A stretch of 64,000 nucleotides of DNA from Micromonospora sp. PLK6-60 (GCF_019890675.1 NZ_JAIOAA010000017.1:1-64000), one strand, 5' to 3'; positions 49,123 to 59,800 are shown, numbered from the stretch's first letter. Notes: generated by a model not told the origin, from the letters alone. Translations and numbers: made by a program.

Positions 49123-49512
49123 GTGGATCAGTTCGCGGTGGTGGTCGGCGCCGGCTCGTTGCGGTCGGGTGCCGCCGAGGCGATCCGGTTCCCCCATCGG
49201 TGGACCCCCGAGGGTGTCACCGTCGAGGCCGACTTCACCGGGGCCCACCTCCTGCACCTGGCCGCGGCCGGCTGCGTCCTCAACGACGTGTACCGGGAGG
49301 CACGCGAACTGGGCGTCCGCGTCGACGGGGTACGGGTGACCGCCTCGGGCGCCTTCGACCCGGCGACCTGGGCGTCCACCGGGATCACCTACCGGGTCGA
49401 GCTGCGCTCCCCCGCGTCCGACGAGGAGTTGGGCCGGCTCCTGGACCGGGTCGACGAGGTGGCGGAGATTCCGCGCGCGATCCGAGCCGGAGCCACCGTG
49501 CGGCGCGACTGA
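49123..49512 (+). CDS. OsmC-like protein
   Basis: This 129-aa protein resembles OsmC/Ohr-type proteins: FPHRWTPEGVTVEADFTGAH, then HLAAAGCVLNDVYREARELG with the single conserved Cys, then a beta-alpha C-terminal half. Classical OsmC peroxidases use two Cys; only one is seen here, so peroxidase activity is doubtful. The GTG at 49123 is the likely start, but the ribosome site is weak. It lies convergent with the biosynthetic operon. Confidence 0.65.
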   Translation: MDQFAVVVGAGSLRSGAAEAIRFPHRWTPEGVTVEADFTGAHLLHLAAAGCVLNDVYREARELGVRVDGVRVTASGAFDPATWASTGITYRVELRSPASDEELGRLLDRVDEVAEIPRAIRAGATVRRD

Positions 49513-49528
49513 CCAGCCGTGGCGCCGA

Positions 49529-50602
49529 TCAGGTCCGCACGGGTCCGACGGCGCCGAGGGGAAACTGCTCAGCCGCCCGCAGGAACGCGTCGTTCTCGTC
49601 CGGCAGGCCCACCGTGACCCGTACGCCCTCGTCCCCGAACCGCCGGACGAGGATGCCCTGCTCCGCGCAGTACTCGGCGAAGCGCCCCGACTCCGCCCCG
49701 AGCGGCAGCCACAGGAAGTTCGCCTGCGAACGCGGCACCGGGAAGCCCCGGCCGCGCAGGGCCCGGAAGACCCGCTCCCGCTCCCGGACGACGGTGGCGC
49801 ACCGGGCGGCCACCTCGTCCGCGTGGCGCAGGGCGACGGACGCGGACCGCTGGGCCAGGCGGCTCACCACGAACGGCACGGCGACCCGGTGCACCTCGCG
49901 GATCACCGCCGGCGGCGCCACGCAGTAGCCGACCCGGACGCCGGCGAGTCCGTACGCCTTGGAGAAGGTACGCAACACCGCCACGTTCTCCCGGTCCGCC
50001 AGCACGGAGACGCCGTCGGCGACGTCCGGCCCGGCGAACTCGTGGTACGCCTCGTCCAGCACCACCAGCACGTCGGGCGGCACCCGGTCGAGGAAGGCGT
50101 GCAGCTCCTGCCGGCCGAAGGCGGTCCCGGTGGGGTTGTTCGGGTTGCACAGGAAGGTCAGCCTGGTCGCCGGGGTGACCGCCGCCGCCATCGCCACCAG
50201 GTCGTGCCGGTGGGCGGCGTCCAACGGCACGGTGCGAGGGGTGGCGCCGGCGATCCGGGCGAGCACCGGATACGCCTCGAAGGAGCGCCAGGCGCAGAGG
50301 ACCTCGTCCCCCGGCCGGCAGTAGGCCTGGATCAGCTGCGCGCAGAGGCTCACCGAGCCGCAGCCGACCGCGAGCCAGGATTCCGGCACGCCGATCCGGG
50401 CGGCCAGCGCGGCGACGAGATCCTCGGAGAACCACTGCGGATACCGGTGGCTGTCCCGCGCGGCGGCGGCCAGCGCCTCGGCGACCGCGGGCAGGGGCGC
50501 CATCGGCAGCTCGTTCGAGTTGAGCAGGATCGCCCCGGGCGCCTGCCGGGGGATGATGTAGTCGGGCAGCGTGGCGAGATCCGCCCGGCTCGGCACGGTC
50601 AT
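49529..50602 (-). CDS. HisC-like class I/II aminotransferase
   Basis: This 357-aa PLP enzyme resembles histidinol-phosphate aminotransferases: LNSNELPMAPLPAVAEAL, CNPNNPTG, the Asp/Tyr of LDEAYHEF and the Schiff-base lysine in TFSKAYGLAGVRVGY. It is the last gene of the biosynthetic operon; its ATG overlaps the ATP-grasp stop (ATGA). In such clusters HisC-like enzymes usually make a non-standard amino acid from a 2-oxo acid (inference), and the FAD oxidase upstream could supply that acid. Primary histidine biosynthesis is unlikely here. Confidence 0.87.
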   Translation of the reverse strand: MTVPSRADLATLPDYIIPRQAPGAILLNSNELPMAPLPAVAEALAAAARDSHRYPQWFSEDLVAALAARIGVPESWLAVGCGSVSLCAQLIQAYCRPGDEVLCAWRSFEAYPVLARIAGATPRTVPLDAAHRHDLVAMAAAVTPATRLTFLCNPNNPTGTAFGRQELHAFLDRVPPDVLVVLDEAYHEFAGPDVADGVSVLADRENVAVLRTFSKAYGLAGVRVGYCVAPPAVIREVHRVAVPFVVSRLAQRSASVALRHADEVAARCATVVRERERVFRALRGRGFPVPRSQANFLWLPLGAESGRFAEYCAEQGILVRRFGDEGVRVTVGLPDENDAFLRAAEQFPLGAVGPVRT

Positions 50603-51951
50603 CGCCTGCTCCCGCCCGCCACCAGATCCGTCCCGCCGGCGACCGGCGCCGGCGCCAGTTGGAAGACGTCGTCGGTGAGCTGCTGGATCCGCCGGTGGTC
50701 CGCGATCAGGTCCTGCGGGCGGTCGGCGGCCAGGAAGACCCGCAGTGGACTGGACAACAGGTCGGTGGTGGGGCGCATCCGGTCCCCGACGGCCAGTCGC
50801 GGCACGACGAGGCGGACGGTGTCCAGCGCGGCGATGCGGGCCAGCGCCTCCTCGTCGATCCGCGCGACGATGCCCGCGCGGCTGGTCCGGCCGTGGACCA
50901 CCATCGCCTCCCGGCGCTTGCGGTACCTCGCCTCGGCGGCGTTGCGGCGCCGGAACTCCTGCGGTCGTACCGCCGCCATCGCGAGCAGGTCCGCCTGGTT
51001 GCCGTCGAGGCAGAGGTCGTGGAAGCCCGGATCGATGAGCCCGTTGACGCGGGCGCCGACCTCGACCAGCGCCGGCCCGGCGGGCGTCAGCATGATCTCC
51101 GCGTGGGCCGCCCCGAACCGGATGTCCAGGGCGTCGAGCACCGCGTCCAGATAGGGCACCAGCTCGGCCACCTCGGGGCTGCCGGGGTCGATCAGCAGGT
51201 CCCGGTCGTAGACCCGCTTCGCGCCGATCATGGCCTTCTCGTAGCGCCAGATGCCACAGACGTGGCGCTCGCCGCCGGCGCCCCGGACCACGTCGACCAC
51301 GTACTCGTCGCCCGCCAGGAAGGACTGGGCGAGGATCTCGGTGTTGCGGCGGCCGAAGATGTCCGTCGAGCCCAGGACGGCGGCCACGGCGGCCCGGACC
51401 TCCGCCGGGTCGCGGCAGATGGAGACGCCGTCGGTGGAGGCGGAGCTGAGCGGCTTCACCACGACCGGGTAGCCGGCCTCGCGCCCGGCCCACGAGACGA
51501 CCTCCTCCGGGTCGGCGGACCTGAGCTGCCGGGCGCAGTGCAGGCCGGCGGCGCGCAGGGCGTCGATCATCCGGAACTTGTCCCGGCGCAGCGCCGAGGT
51601 GCCCGCCGGGTTGCCGGGCAGGCCGAGCAGCCCGGCAACGGTGTCCGCCGCGGGAACGGCGGACTCCTGCCCGGCCAGGACCGCCACCGGCGCGTACGCG
51701 GCCAGCGCGGCGGCCGTGTCCCGCCAGTCGCCGCTGGCGTGCACCACGTTGGCGAGGTAGGGGCGGAGGTCCGGCGGCGGCACCGAGGAGAGGAACTCGG
51801 GGGTGGACTGCAGGTGGACGACGTCCGCGCCCTGCCGTTGGCAGGCGGCGGGCAGGAACTTCCCGGCGGAGTAGGCGTCGACGATCACCGCGACGGGGCG
51901 GTCGCCGCCGGCGCCGGACGTCGGCCCGGCCGGGCCGCGTACGGCGCTCAT
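50599..51951 (-). CDS. ATP-grasp carboxylate-amine ligase
   Basis: This 450-aa protein has the ATP-grasp layout: an N-terminal Rossmann-like part (VAVIVDAYSAGKFLPAA), a Lys for ATP in AGYPVVVKPLSSASTDGVS, and the metal site AHAEIMLTPAGPALVEVGAR. This resembles L-amino-acid ligases that join two amino acids or an acid and an amine in peptide antibiotic pathways. It overlaps both neighbours by 4 bp. It probably adds or joins an amino acid to the NRPS product or a precursor (inference). Confidence 0.82.
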   Translation of the reverse strand: MSAVRGPAGPTSGAGGDRPVAVIVDAYSAGKFLPAACQRQGADVVHLQSTPEFLSSVPPPDLRPYLANVVHASGDWRDTAAALAAYAPVAVLAGQESAVPAADTVAGLLGLPGNPAGTSALRRDKFRMIDALRAAGLHCARQLRSADPEEVVSWAGREAGYPVVVKPLSSASTDGVSICRDPAEVRAAVAAVLGSTDIFGRRNTEILAQSFLAGDEYVVDVVRGAGGERHVCGIWRYEKAMIGAKRVYDRDLLIDPGSPEVAELVPYLDAVLDALDIRFGAAHAEIMLTPAGPALVEVGARVNGLIDPGFHDLCLDGNQADLLAMAAVRPQEFRRRNAAEARYRKRREAMVVHGRTSRAGIVARIDEEALARIAALDTVRLVVPRLAVGDRMRPTTDLLSSPLRVFLAADRPQDLIADHRRIQQLTDDVFQLAPAPVAGGTDLVAGGSRR

Positions 51952-52787
51952 CGGCCCGCGATGCTGACGCGGTGGACGGTCCGGCTGGTCCCGGGCGGTA
52001 GGTCCGTCGCCTTGTGGTAGGTCGTGGCGGTCTTCCAGATCAGCAGGTCCGACGGGGTCCACCGATGGGTGTAGACCCGCTGCGGGTCCGGCACGAGGGC
52101 GTCCACCAGGTCGAAGAACTCCTGGTTGCCGTTGGCGTCGAGACCGACGACGGAGTCCATGTATTCCCGGGCGGCGTAGAGGTAGGGGCGGCCGGTGTGC
52201 GGGTCGACCCGGATCACCGGGTGCTCGACCGCGGGGTACTGCTGCGCCACCAGCGCGCGCAGCTCGGCGATGGAGAGGCCGACGTGCTCCGGCTCGATGC
52301 GCTGCTGCTTGGTCAGGGTGTGCCGCCCGACCAGCTCCTTGAGCCGGGCCTTCCACTCCTCCGGCAGCCGGTCGTGCACGTCGGCGGCGGAGGCGAACAG
52401 GGTGTGGCCGCAGTCGCCGGGGACGTTCACCCCGTGCAGCATGGTGTACTCGGGCGGCTCGGCGACGTAGGACGAATCCTGGTGCCAGAAGTTGCCCACC
52501 CGGGGGACGCCGACCGGCCGGTTGTTCCGGCGCTCGTTGGACGAGACGAGGATCTCGGCGAACTCCGGGTGCCGCCACTCCTGGAACACGAAGGGCACCG
52601 GCCGGCCGATCCGCTGGGCGAGCTGGATCTGCTGCTGCGGCGTCAGCTCCGCCCGGCGCAGGACGACCAGGTCGCGCTGGTGCAGCGCGTCGACGATGTC
52701 GGCGAACACCTCGCCACGGCTCAGGTCGTCGTACGTCAGGCCGGTGTACTCGACGCCGATGAAGTCGGTCAGGTCGCGCTTCTGCAT
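51948..52787 (-). CDS. TauD-family Fe(II)/2-oxoglutarate dioxygenase
   Basis: This 279-aa protein has the metal triad of the TauD family: HxD in FWHQDSSYV and a distal His in SRTVHRVSI near the C-terminus, with the adjacent Arg residues for 2-oxoglutarate. It would hydroxylate or otherwise oxidise an amino acid or the peptide product. GGAGGAACC gives an excellent ribosome site for the ATG at 52787, which lies 19 bp inside the MFS gene. Confidence 0.88.
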   Translation of the reverse strand: MQKRDLTDFIGVEYTGLTYDDLSRGEVFADIVDALHQRDLVVLRRAELTPQQQIQLAQRIGRPVPFVFQEWRHPEFAEILVSSNERRNNRPVGVPRVGNFWHQDSSYVAEPPEYTMLHGVNVPGDCGHTLFASAADVHDRLPEEWKARLKELVGRHTLTKQQRIEPEHVGLSIAELRALVAQQYPAVEHPVIRVDPHTGRPYLYAAREYMDSVVGLDANGNQEFFDLVDALVPDPQRVYTHRWTPSDLLIWKTATTYHKATDLPPGTSRTVHRVSIAGR

Positions 52788-53992
52788 GGTTCCTCCTCCG
52801 GATGCCACGTGTAGGGGTGCTTGCTGGCCACGATCAGGATCAGCCACGCCACCACCACGGCGGCGCCGGCGGCGGCCCACGGCAGGGCCGGTGCGGCGGG
52901 TCGCGAGAGCAGCAGGGCCAGTTGCGGCGCGAGGATGAACGCGACGTTCACCCCCGTCGAGTAGATGCTCATGCTCCGGTCGGCGGACGGGCCCGGTGAC
53001 AGGCTGCTGACGTAGTTGAGCAGCCCGGGGAAGACCACCATCTCGCCGGCGGTCCAGACCAGGGTGGACAGGATCAGCGCCGGGCCGGACTCCGACTGCG
53101 ACATCAGCAGGAAGCCGGCGCCCGCGAGTCCGTAGCCGAGGCGCAGGGTCGCCCGGTTGCTGACCCGGGTCATCAGCACGTTGACCGGCACCTCGAACAG
53201 GACGATGCACAGCGCGTTGACGCTGAACACGACGCCGGCCCAGTAGCCGGGCAGGTCGAGGACGACGATGACGTAGGTGGCGACGAAGACCGACGGCAGC
53301 GAGTAGGCCAGTTGCACGGGCAGCGAGAGTCCGTAGATGGTCCAGAACCGGGCCCGCGCGGGCGGCCCGAGCCGGGGTGCGCGGGTCCGGTGCGCCGGGC
53401 GGGGCGCGCCGCCCGGCGCGGCCGCCGCGGGCCGGGTCCACAGGTACCCGGCCGCCGCCAGCACGCAGGCGCTGTTCACCCAGAACACCAGCCGTGGCTG
53501 CACGGCGAACACCAGCGCGCCGACCAGGGGCCCGACCGCGATGCCCAGGTTGATGGCCAGCCGGATGCAGGAGAACGGGACCTTCCGGTCGCCGGCGCCG
53601 GTCTGCGCGACGACGGCCGAGTAGGAGGCCGGCGTGACGACCTCGTAGGCGAAACCCCAGACCAGCAGCGCCACGATGAGCGACGCCAGGTGGTCGGACC
53701 ACGGGACGACGACCACGACCGCCGCGTTGAGCAGCAGACCGGCCAGGATCACCGACCGGGCGCCGAACCGGGCCAGCAGCACGGTGGCCGCGAGGTCGGC
53801 GGCGAGCGCACCCACCCCGAAACAGGCAAGCGCGGTGCCCACCGCGGTCGGGCCGATGACGCCCGCCAGCAGCAGGTACGCGGCGAGGAACGGATAGGCC
53901 ACGGTGCCGGCGCGGAAGATCAACGTCGTGACGAACAGGGTACGCAGCGGCGCCGGAAGCGCCGCCACCGTCCGCACGGTACGGGCGATCAC
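52769..53992 (-). CDS. MFS transporter, probable product exporter
   Basis: This 407-aa protein has about 12 hydrophobic helices with a central basic loop (RPAHRTRAPRLGPPARARF) between the two six-helix halves, as in MFS drug/metabolite exporters. The GTG at 53992 overlaps the stop of the FAD enzyme gene (GTGA). Its place in the operon suggests export of the product and self-protection (inference). Confidence 0.87.
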   Translation of the reverse strand: MIARTVRTVAALPAPLRTLFVTTLIFRAGTVAYPFLAAYLLLAGVIGPTAVGTALACFGVGALAADLAATVLLARFGARSVILAGLLLNAAVVVVVPWSDHLASLIVALLVWGFAYEVVTPASYSAVVAQTGAGDRKVPFSCIRLAINLGIAVGPLVGALVFAVQPRLVFWVNSACVLAAAGYLWTRPAAAAPGGAPRPAHRTRAPRLGPPARARFWTIYGLSLPVQLAYSLPSVFVATYVIVVLDLPGYWAGVVFSVNALCIVLFEVPVNVLMTRVSNRATLRLGYGLAGAGFLLMSQSESGPALILSTLVWTAGEMVVFPGLLNYVSSLSPGPSADRSMSIYSTGVNVAFILAPQLALLLSRPAAPALPWAAAGAAVVVAWLILIVASKHPYTWHPEEEPCRSAT

Positions 53993-55392
53993 GGGGTCTC
54001 CCGCTCCGCTTCCGCCGGCCCGAACAGGCAGCCCGGGTTCAACAGTCCCGCCGGATCCAGGGCCTGCTTGACGAGCCGGTGCACGCGCATCGAGACGGGG
54101 CCGGCCTCCCGCGCCAGCCACGGCTGCTTGAGCTTGCCGATGCCGTGCTCCCCGGTCACCGTGCCGCCGAGGGAGAGCGCCAGCGCCAGGATGTTGTCGA
54201 AGGCTTCCCGGGCCCGGGCGTACTGCTGCGGGCAGTCCCGGTCGTAGAGGACGGTGGGGTGCATGTTGCCGTCGCCCGCGTGACCGACCACCGCCACGGT
54301 CAGGCCCGCGTCGACACCGATCTTCTCGCAGCCGGTGATGAGCTCGACGATGCGGGTGCGGGGCACGGCCACGTCCTCGGTGAGGCAGGCGCCCCGGGCC
54401 TCCAGCGCGGTGAGGCTGACCCGGCGGGCCTGGAGCAGGACGCCCCCCTCGGCCGGGTCCCGGCTGGTGCGGATCAGCACCGCGCCCGCCGCCCGGAAGG
54501 CGGCCGCCATGGTGGCGATCTCCCGCTCGGCGGCCGCTCCCCCGGCGTCCGACTGGCCCAGCAGCATCGCCTGACCGTCGTCCCCGCCCAGGTCGACGCC
54601 GAGGTAGGCGGCCGAGGCGCGCAGCGACGTCGCGTCCATGATCTCCATCAGCGACGGCACCACCCCGGCCCGCACCACCCGCTGCACGCCGTCACCGGCC
54701 TGCTCGATCGAGCCGAACACGGCGGTGACCGTGGCGGGCACGGCCGGCAGCGGACGCAGCGCCAGCGTCGCCCGGGTGATGATGCCGAGCGTTCCCTCGC
54801 TGCCCACGAAGAGCCGCGTCAGGTCGTACCCGGCGACCCCCTTGGCCGTCCGGCGACCGGTGCGCAGCAGCGAGCCGTCGGCCAACACCACCTCCAGGCC
54901 CAGGACCGCGTCGCTGGTGGTGCCGTACTTGCCGCAGCACAGGCCGCCCGCGTCGGTGGCCAGGTTGCCGCCGAGCGTGCACCAGTCGAGGCTGGACGGG
55001 TCGGGCGGATAGAACAGGTCGTGCGCCGCGGCGGCCTCGCGCAGCGCGAGGTTGACCACCCCGGGCTCGACCACCGCCAGCCGGTTGGCGACGTCGAGTT
55101 CGAGGATGCGGTCCATCCGCGTGGTGAGCAGGACGACGCACCCGTCGACCGCGTTGGCGGCCCCGGCCAGACCGCTGCCCGCTCCGCGCGGCACGATCGG
55201 CACCCCGGCGGCGGCGCAGGCCCGGACACACTGCTGCACCTGCCCGGTGTCGGCGGGCAGCACCACCGCCAGCGGCTGACCGTACGGCGCGAGCGGCATC
55301 CGGTCGTGTGCGTGGTCCCGCAGCACGGCGGGGTCGGTCGCCAGGCCCTCGTCGCCCACGGCGGCCCGGAGCTGGTCGAGCAGTCGGCTCAC
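53989..55392 (-). CDS. GlcD-like FAD-linked oxidase
   Basis: This 467-aa protein has an FAD-binding PCMH domain (LPADTGQVQQCVRACAAAGV, IVPRGAGSGLAG, GGNLATDAGGLCCGKYG) and the FAD-oxidase C-terminal domain with GHAGDGNMHPTVLYD and GEHGIGKLK. These enzymes oxidise 2-hydroxy acids such as glycolate or D-lactate to 2-oxo acids. In this operon it could prepare a 2-oxo acid for the HisC-like aminotransferase (inference). The GTG start overlaps the ferredoxin stop. Confidence 0.88.
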   Translation of the reverse strand: MSRLLDQLRAAVGDEGLATDPAVLRDHAHDRMPLAPYGQPLAVVLPADTGQVQQCVRACAAAGVPIVPRGAGSGLAGAANAVDGCVVLLTTRMDRILELDVANRLAVVEPGVVNLALREAAAAHDLFYPPDPSSLDWCTLGGNLATDAGGLCCGKYGTTSDAVLGLEVVLADGSLLRTGRRTAKGVAGYDLTRLFVGSEGTLGIITRATLALRPLPAVPATVTAVFGSIEQAGDGVQRVVRAGVVPSLMEIMDATSLRASAAYLGVDLGGDDGQAMLLGQSDAGGAAAEREIATMAAAFRAAGAVLIRTSRDPAEGGVLLQARRVSLTALEARGACLTEDVAVPRTRIVELITGCEKIGVDAGLTVAVVGHAGDGNMHPTVLYDRDCPQQYARAREAFDNILALALSLGGTVTGEHGIGKLKQPWLAREAGPVSMRVHRLVKQALDPAGLLNPGCLFGPAEAERETP

Positions 55393-55598
55393 CGGTCGTC
55401 TCCCCCGTCGGCCACCAGGATCGCCCCGACAGGACAGAGATCGGCCGCCGCCAGGACGTCCTCGGTGAGCTCGTCGGCGGGGTCGGGGTCGCGCAGGACG
55501 ACCACGCCGTCCGGGTCGCCCTGGTCGAAGACCTCGGGAGCGGTCAGCACGCACTGCCCGGCACCGACGCACCGGGTGGGGTCGAGGTCGATCTTCAT
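55389..55598 (-). CDS. 3Fe-4S ferredoxin (P450 partner)
   Basis: This 69-aa protein has the three-Cys pattern of actinobacterial [3Fe-4S] ferredoxins: RCVGAGQCVLTAPEVF and, near the end, ADLCPVGAI. It would carry electrons to the P450 encoded 43 bp upstream. The ATG at 55598 has GAGGAG 9 nt upstream; a TTG at 55607 is less likely. A ferredoxin reductase is not present in the window. Confidence 0.92.
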   Translation of the reverse strand: MKIDLDPTRCVGAGQCVLTAPEVFDQGDPDGVVVLRDPDPADELTEDVLAAADLCPVGAILVADGGDDR

Positions 55599-55641
55599 GG
55601 CAGGCAACTCCTCGGCGGGGAAGCGACGGCAGACGGCGGGC

Positions 55642-56835
55642 TCACCAGGTCACCGGTAGTTCGTGCAGGCCGTACACCGCCATGTCGGACTTGAAGCGGA
55701 GCCGCTCCAGCGGCACGCCGACCCGCAGGCCGGGCAGACGGCGGGCCACCACCCGGTAGGTCTCCTGCAGCTCCACCCGGGCCAGCGACTGTCCCAGGCA
55801 CTGGTGCGGGCCGTACCCGAAGGCGAGGTGCCCGTGCGGCCTGGCGGTGGGGTCGAAACGCTCACCGGCGGCGAACCGGGCCGGGTCCCGGTTGGCGGCG
55901 TTGATCGCCGCGATCACCCCGTCACCGGCCCGGACCGGATGCCCGTTGACGTCGACGTCCTCGACCGCCATCCGGCGGATCCCGCGCTGCACGATGGTGA
56001 GATAGCGCAGCAGCTCCTCGACGGTGTCCGCGAGCCGGCCCGGGTCGTCGGTGCGCAGCGCCGCGAAGTGCGCCGGGTTCCGCAGCAGGGTGAGCAGGCC
56101 GAGGGAGATCATGTTGGCGGTGGTGTCGTGGCCCGCGGTGAGCAGCAGCAGCGCCATGGCGGCCAGCGTCCGGCGGTCCATCGCGCCGGTGCGCACATGC
56201 GTGACGATCATGCGGCCGACGAAGTCGTCGCCCGGTTCCCGCTCCCGCTCGGCCACCAGCGACTCCAGGTAGTCCTGGAGTTCCTGACGGGCCGCGCCGG
56301 CGGTCTCGGTGGTGCCGCTGAGCACGTTCATGTCGTGGGTCAGGCGGCGGAAGCGCTCCCGGTCGGCAGCCGGGACACCGAGCAGCTCGCAGACGAACGA
56401 CAGGGCCACCGGTAGCGCCAGGTCCGCGACCAGGTCACCGTGCCCGCGCCCGTCGACCATCCGGTCGACGCAGCCGTCCACGATGGCCGCGATCCGGGTA
56501 CGCCAGCTCTCCGCCCGCCGGACGGTGAACTCGCTCAGCACCAGCCGGCGGACCGCATCGTGCTCAGGGTTGTCCATGATGAGCAGCGTGGGTTCGACGG
56601 TCGCCTCGGCGAGCGCCACCGCGCTGGAGACCGGGTAGCCGGGCCGCCGCTTGTCGGCGCTGAACCGGGGATCGCCGAGCACGACACGCGCGTCGTCGAA
56701 GCGGGTGAACAGCCACGGCCGCATCCCGTTCCAGATGGGGACGCGCGACACCTGCGGCTGGTCGCGCAGCCGGGTCACCTCCGGCGGCGGATCGAACGGA
56801 CACTGCCGGGCCATGGGGTATACCGGTTCGGTCAT
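55642..56835 (-). CDS. Cytochrome P450
   Basis: This 397-aa bacterial P450 has the I-helix motif LLTAGHDTTANM, the K-helix ExxR in VEELLRYL and the heme loop FGYGPHQCLGQSLARVEL with the axial Cys. It resembles CYP105/107-type tailoring enzymes. Its ATG overlaps the NRPS stop (ATGA), so it is coupled to the synthetase and probably oxidises a bound or released intermediate. The ferredoxin downstream is its likely partner. Confidence 0.93.
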   Translation of the reverse strand: MTEPVYPMARQCPFDPPPEVTRLRDQPQVSRVPIWNGMRPWLFTRFDDARVVLGDPRFSADKRRPGYPVSSAVALAEATVEPTLLIMDNPEHDAVRRLVLSEFTVRRAESWRTRIAAIVDGCVDRMVDGRGHGDLVADLALPVALSFVCELLGVPAADRERFRRLTHDMNVLSGTTETAGAARQELQDYLESLVAEREREPGDDFVGRMIVTHVRTGAMDRRTLAAMALLLLTAGHDTTANMISLGLLTLLRNPAHFAALRTDDPGRLADTVEELLRYLTIVQRGIRRMAVEDVDVNGHPVRAGDGVIAAINAANRDPARFAAGERFDPTARPHGHLAFGYGPHQCLGQSLARVELQETYRVVARRLPGLRVGVPLERLRFKSDMAVYGLHELPVTW

Positions 56836-59800
56836 CGGGCCGTTCCTCCGATCGAGTCCAGGTCTCGCCACCAGCGGTCGACGAGGGCGTCGTCGAGGTC
56901 CGGCAGGGCGACACCGACGGCGCTCAGGGCGCTCAGGGTCGCCTGGTTGTCGTACGCCACGGCGCTCCCCGGCCGGTCGCGAAGCTCGCGCAGGTGCTCC
57001 CGGTACGCGAGCGCGGGCAGGGCCGCGCCGGTCTCCGTCGCCGCGCCGAGCCGGTCGAGCCAGCCGCCCAGCGGGACCGGCCGGGTGGTGCCCCCGGTGC
57101 GCCGGTCGTGCCCGGCGAGCAGGGTCGCGAGGCTGGTGCGACGCGGATGGTGCAGGTGACGCACGGTGCCGGCCGGCGCCTCGGCGAGGGCCAGCGCGAC
57201 CAGTGCGCGGGCCATCACGTCGACGGGCAGCAGGTCGCTGTGCAGCCGCTCGTCGTCCGGGTAGCACCCCAGCGCGGCCGAGGTGGCCAGCAGCCGGGTC
57301 AGCATGTCGTCGGCGTTGGACACGCCACTGGTGGCGCTCGGACCCGCGCGGCCCAGCCGGTAGATCCGTGCGTGCGCCCCCCGGGCCACCGCCTGGGCGA
57401 CGAGTTGCTCGGCGGCCCACTTGGTGGCGGCGTAGCCCCCGCCCCGCGAGTGTCGCTCACCCGCCACCGGGCTGGCTTCGCTGAGCCGACCCGGTCGGCC
57501 GGCACCGGGCTCGCGCAGCACGCCGAGGGTGGAGACGTGGTGGACCCGCGCCGGGGTGCCCGACGCCGCGATCCGCAGCACCTCCGCGGTGCCGGCCACG
57601 TTGGCCGCCGCCAGGTGGTGGAAGCCGGACAGGTGGTGCACCGTCGCCCCGACGTGCAGCACCGTCGTCGCCGCCCGCGCGGCGCGCAGCGCGTCGGCGG
57701 TCAACCCGAGACCGGGCAGCTGGAGGTCGCCGCAGAGCGGCTCGATCCTCGGGTCGGCGGGGTCCACCGGCACCCCGTACCGGCGGGCGGCCTCGGCGAT
57801 CCGGGCGCGTGCCGCGTCGACGGTCGAGGCGCGCACCAGGCAGCGGACCGGTCCGTCGGTGGCGCGCAGCAGCTCCCCCAGCACGTGCGCGCCGACGAAG
57901 CCGGTGGCCCCGGTGAGCAGGATCGGGTCGCCCGGGCCCGGCGGCGGGGTCGGCCGGTCGAAGCGGATGTCCGGATCGAGGCGGGCGTCGTCCGGACCGA
58001 CAAGCGCCACCCCGGCCGCCGGTTCCGCCGGGTCGGACAGCTGCCGGACCATCGCCCGGATGGTCGGCTCGGTGAGGAAGTCGCGTACCGGGATGCGGGT
58101 GCCGTGCCGGCGCTCGACGGCGGTCAGCAGGCGGATCACCCGCAGGGAATCCCCGCCGACGGCGAAGAAGTCGTCCGTCGGCCCGACCGGGACGTCGCCC
58201 AGGATCTCCTGCCACAGGGCGACGAGCTGCCCTGCCAGCCCGCCCGGCCGGGCGACCGGCACGCCCGGCGCCGGTGCGCGGAGCGCGGCGAGCTGCTCCG
58301 CCAGCGCCCGGCGGTCCGCCTTGCCGTTGCCGTTGACCGGGAGGGCCGACACGGCGGCGACGGTCCGCGGCACCATGTACGCGGGCAGCAGGCGCACCAG
58401 GTGGGCTCGGGCGTCCTCCGGAGCGGCCGGGCCGACGTACGCCACGGCGAGCCGCGCGTCCGCGCCCGCGCCGAGCAGCACCGCGAGCGCTTCGCTGACC
58501 GACGGGTGGCCGGCGAGCGCCATCTCGATCTCCCCGAGCTCGATCCGGAAGCCGCGGAGTTTGATCTGACCGTCGAGCCGGCCCAGATAGTCGAGGGTGC
58601 CGTCCGGCAGGCGGCGCACCCGGTCCCCGGTCCGGTACAGCCGCTGGCCGCCGAGCGCCGGGTGCGTGGTGAACAGCTCGGCGGTGCGCTCCGGCTGGTT
58701 CCAGTAGCCGACGCCGACCCCGGCGCCACCGAGCCAGAGCTCACCGGGGACGCCGGTCGCCGCGAGGCGGCCGTGCCGGTCGATCACGTGGGCGGTGGTG
58801 CCGGGCAGCGGACGGCCGATGGGGATTCGCGCCCGGTCCTCGTCCGCGCCCGCCTGGTGGGTGGTGGCGAGGATGGCCGCCTCGGTCGGGCCGTAGCCGT
58901 TGATGACGACCCGGTCCCGGGCGAAGTGCCGGGTGTCGTGCGGATCGGCGGGTTCACCGGCGACCAGCAGGATCCGCACGGTGCCGAGGTCGGGGCGGCC
59001 CAGCGCCCGCAGCAGCGACGGGACCATTACCAGCACGGTGACGCCGTTGTCCCGGATGTGGCGGGTGAGCGCCGCGCCGTCGGCCCGTACGTCGTCGCCG
59101 CAGTACACCAGCGTGCCGCCGCTGACCAGCGGCATGAACTGCTCGTAGGCCGCCACGTCGAAGCCGGGCGAGGTGAGCTGGAGCCAGACGTCGTCCGAGG
59201 CGAACGGGTGCCGTGCCAGGTTGCCGTGCAGGGTGTTGGCCACCGACCGGTGCGTCAGCACCGCGCCCCGGGGCCGGCCCGTGCTGCCCGAGGTGTAGAT
59301 CAGGTAGGCGGGGGCGTCGGCGCGGCTCTCGCGGAGCGCCGGCGTCTCGTCGGCCGGCACGATCAGTCGATCGATGTCGAGCAGCGGCGGCAGCGCCCCG
59401 GTCCGCGCCGACGGTGGGAAGTGCCGCTCGATGATGTCCTTCGTCGAGATCACCGCCCGGGGCGCCGCGTCCGCCAGCACGAACCGCAGCCGGTCCACCG
59501 GGTAGTCGGGGTCCAGCGGGACGTAGGCCGCACCCGTCTTCAGCACGCCCAGGATCGACACGACCAGCCGCGGGGTGCGCGCCAGGCACAGCGCCACCCG
59601 GTCGCCGGGTCCCACGCCGAGCGCCGAGAGCCGGCCGGCCACGGTGTCGGAGAGCTGGTCCAGCTCGCGGTAGCTGAGCACCGTGTCGTCGCCCACCACC
59701 GCCGTCCGGTCGGGGTACGTCCGGGCGGAGCGCGCGAAGAGCCCGTGGAGGGTGGCGTCGCTGTCGCCGGGTGCCTGCTCGGCCGGCCACCGGCGTTCCT

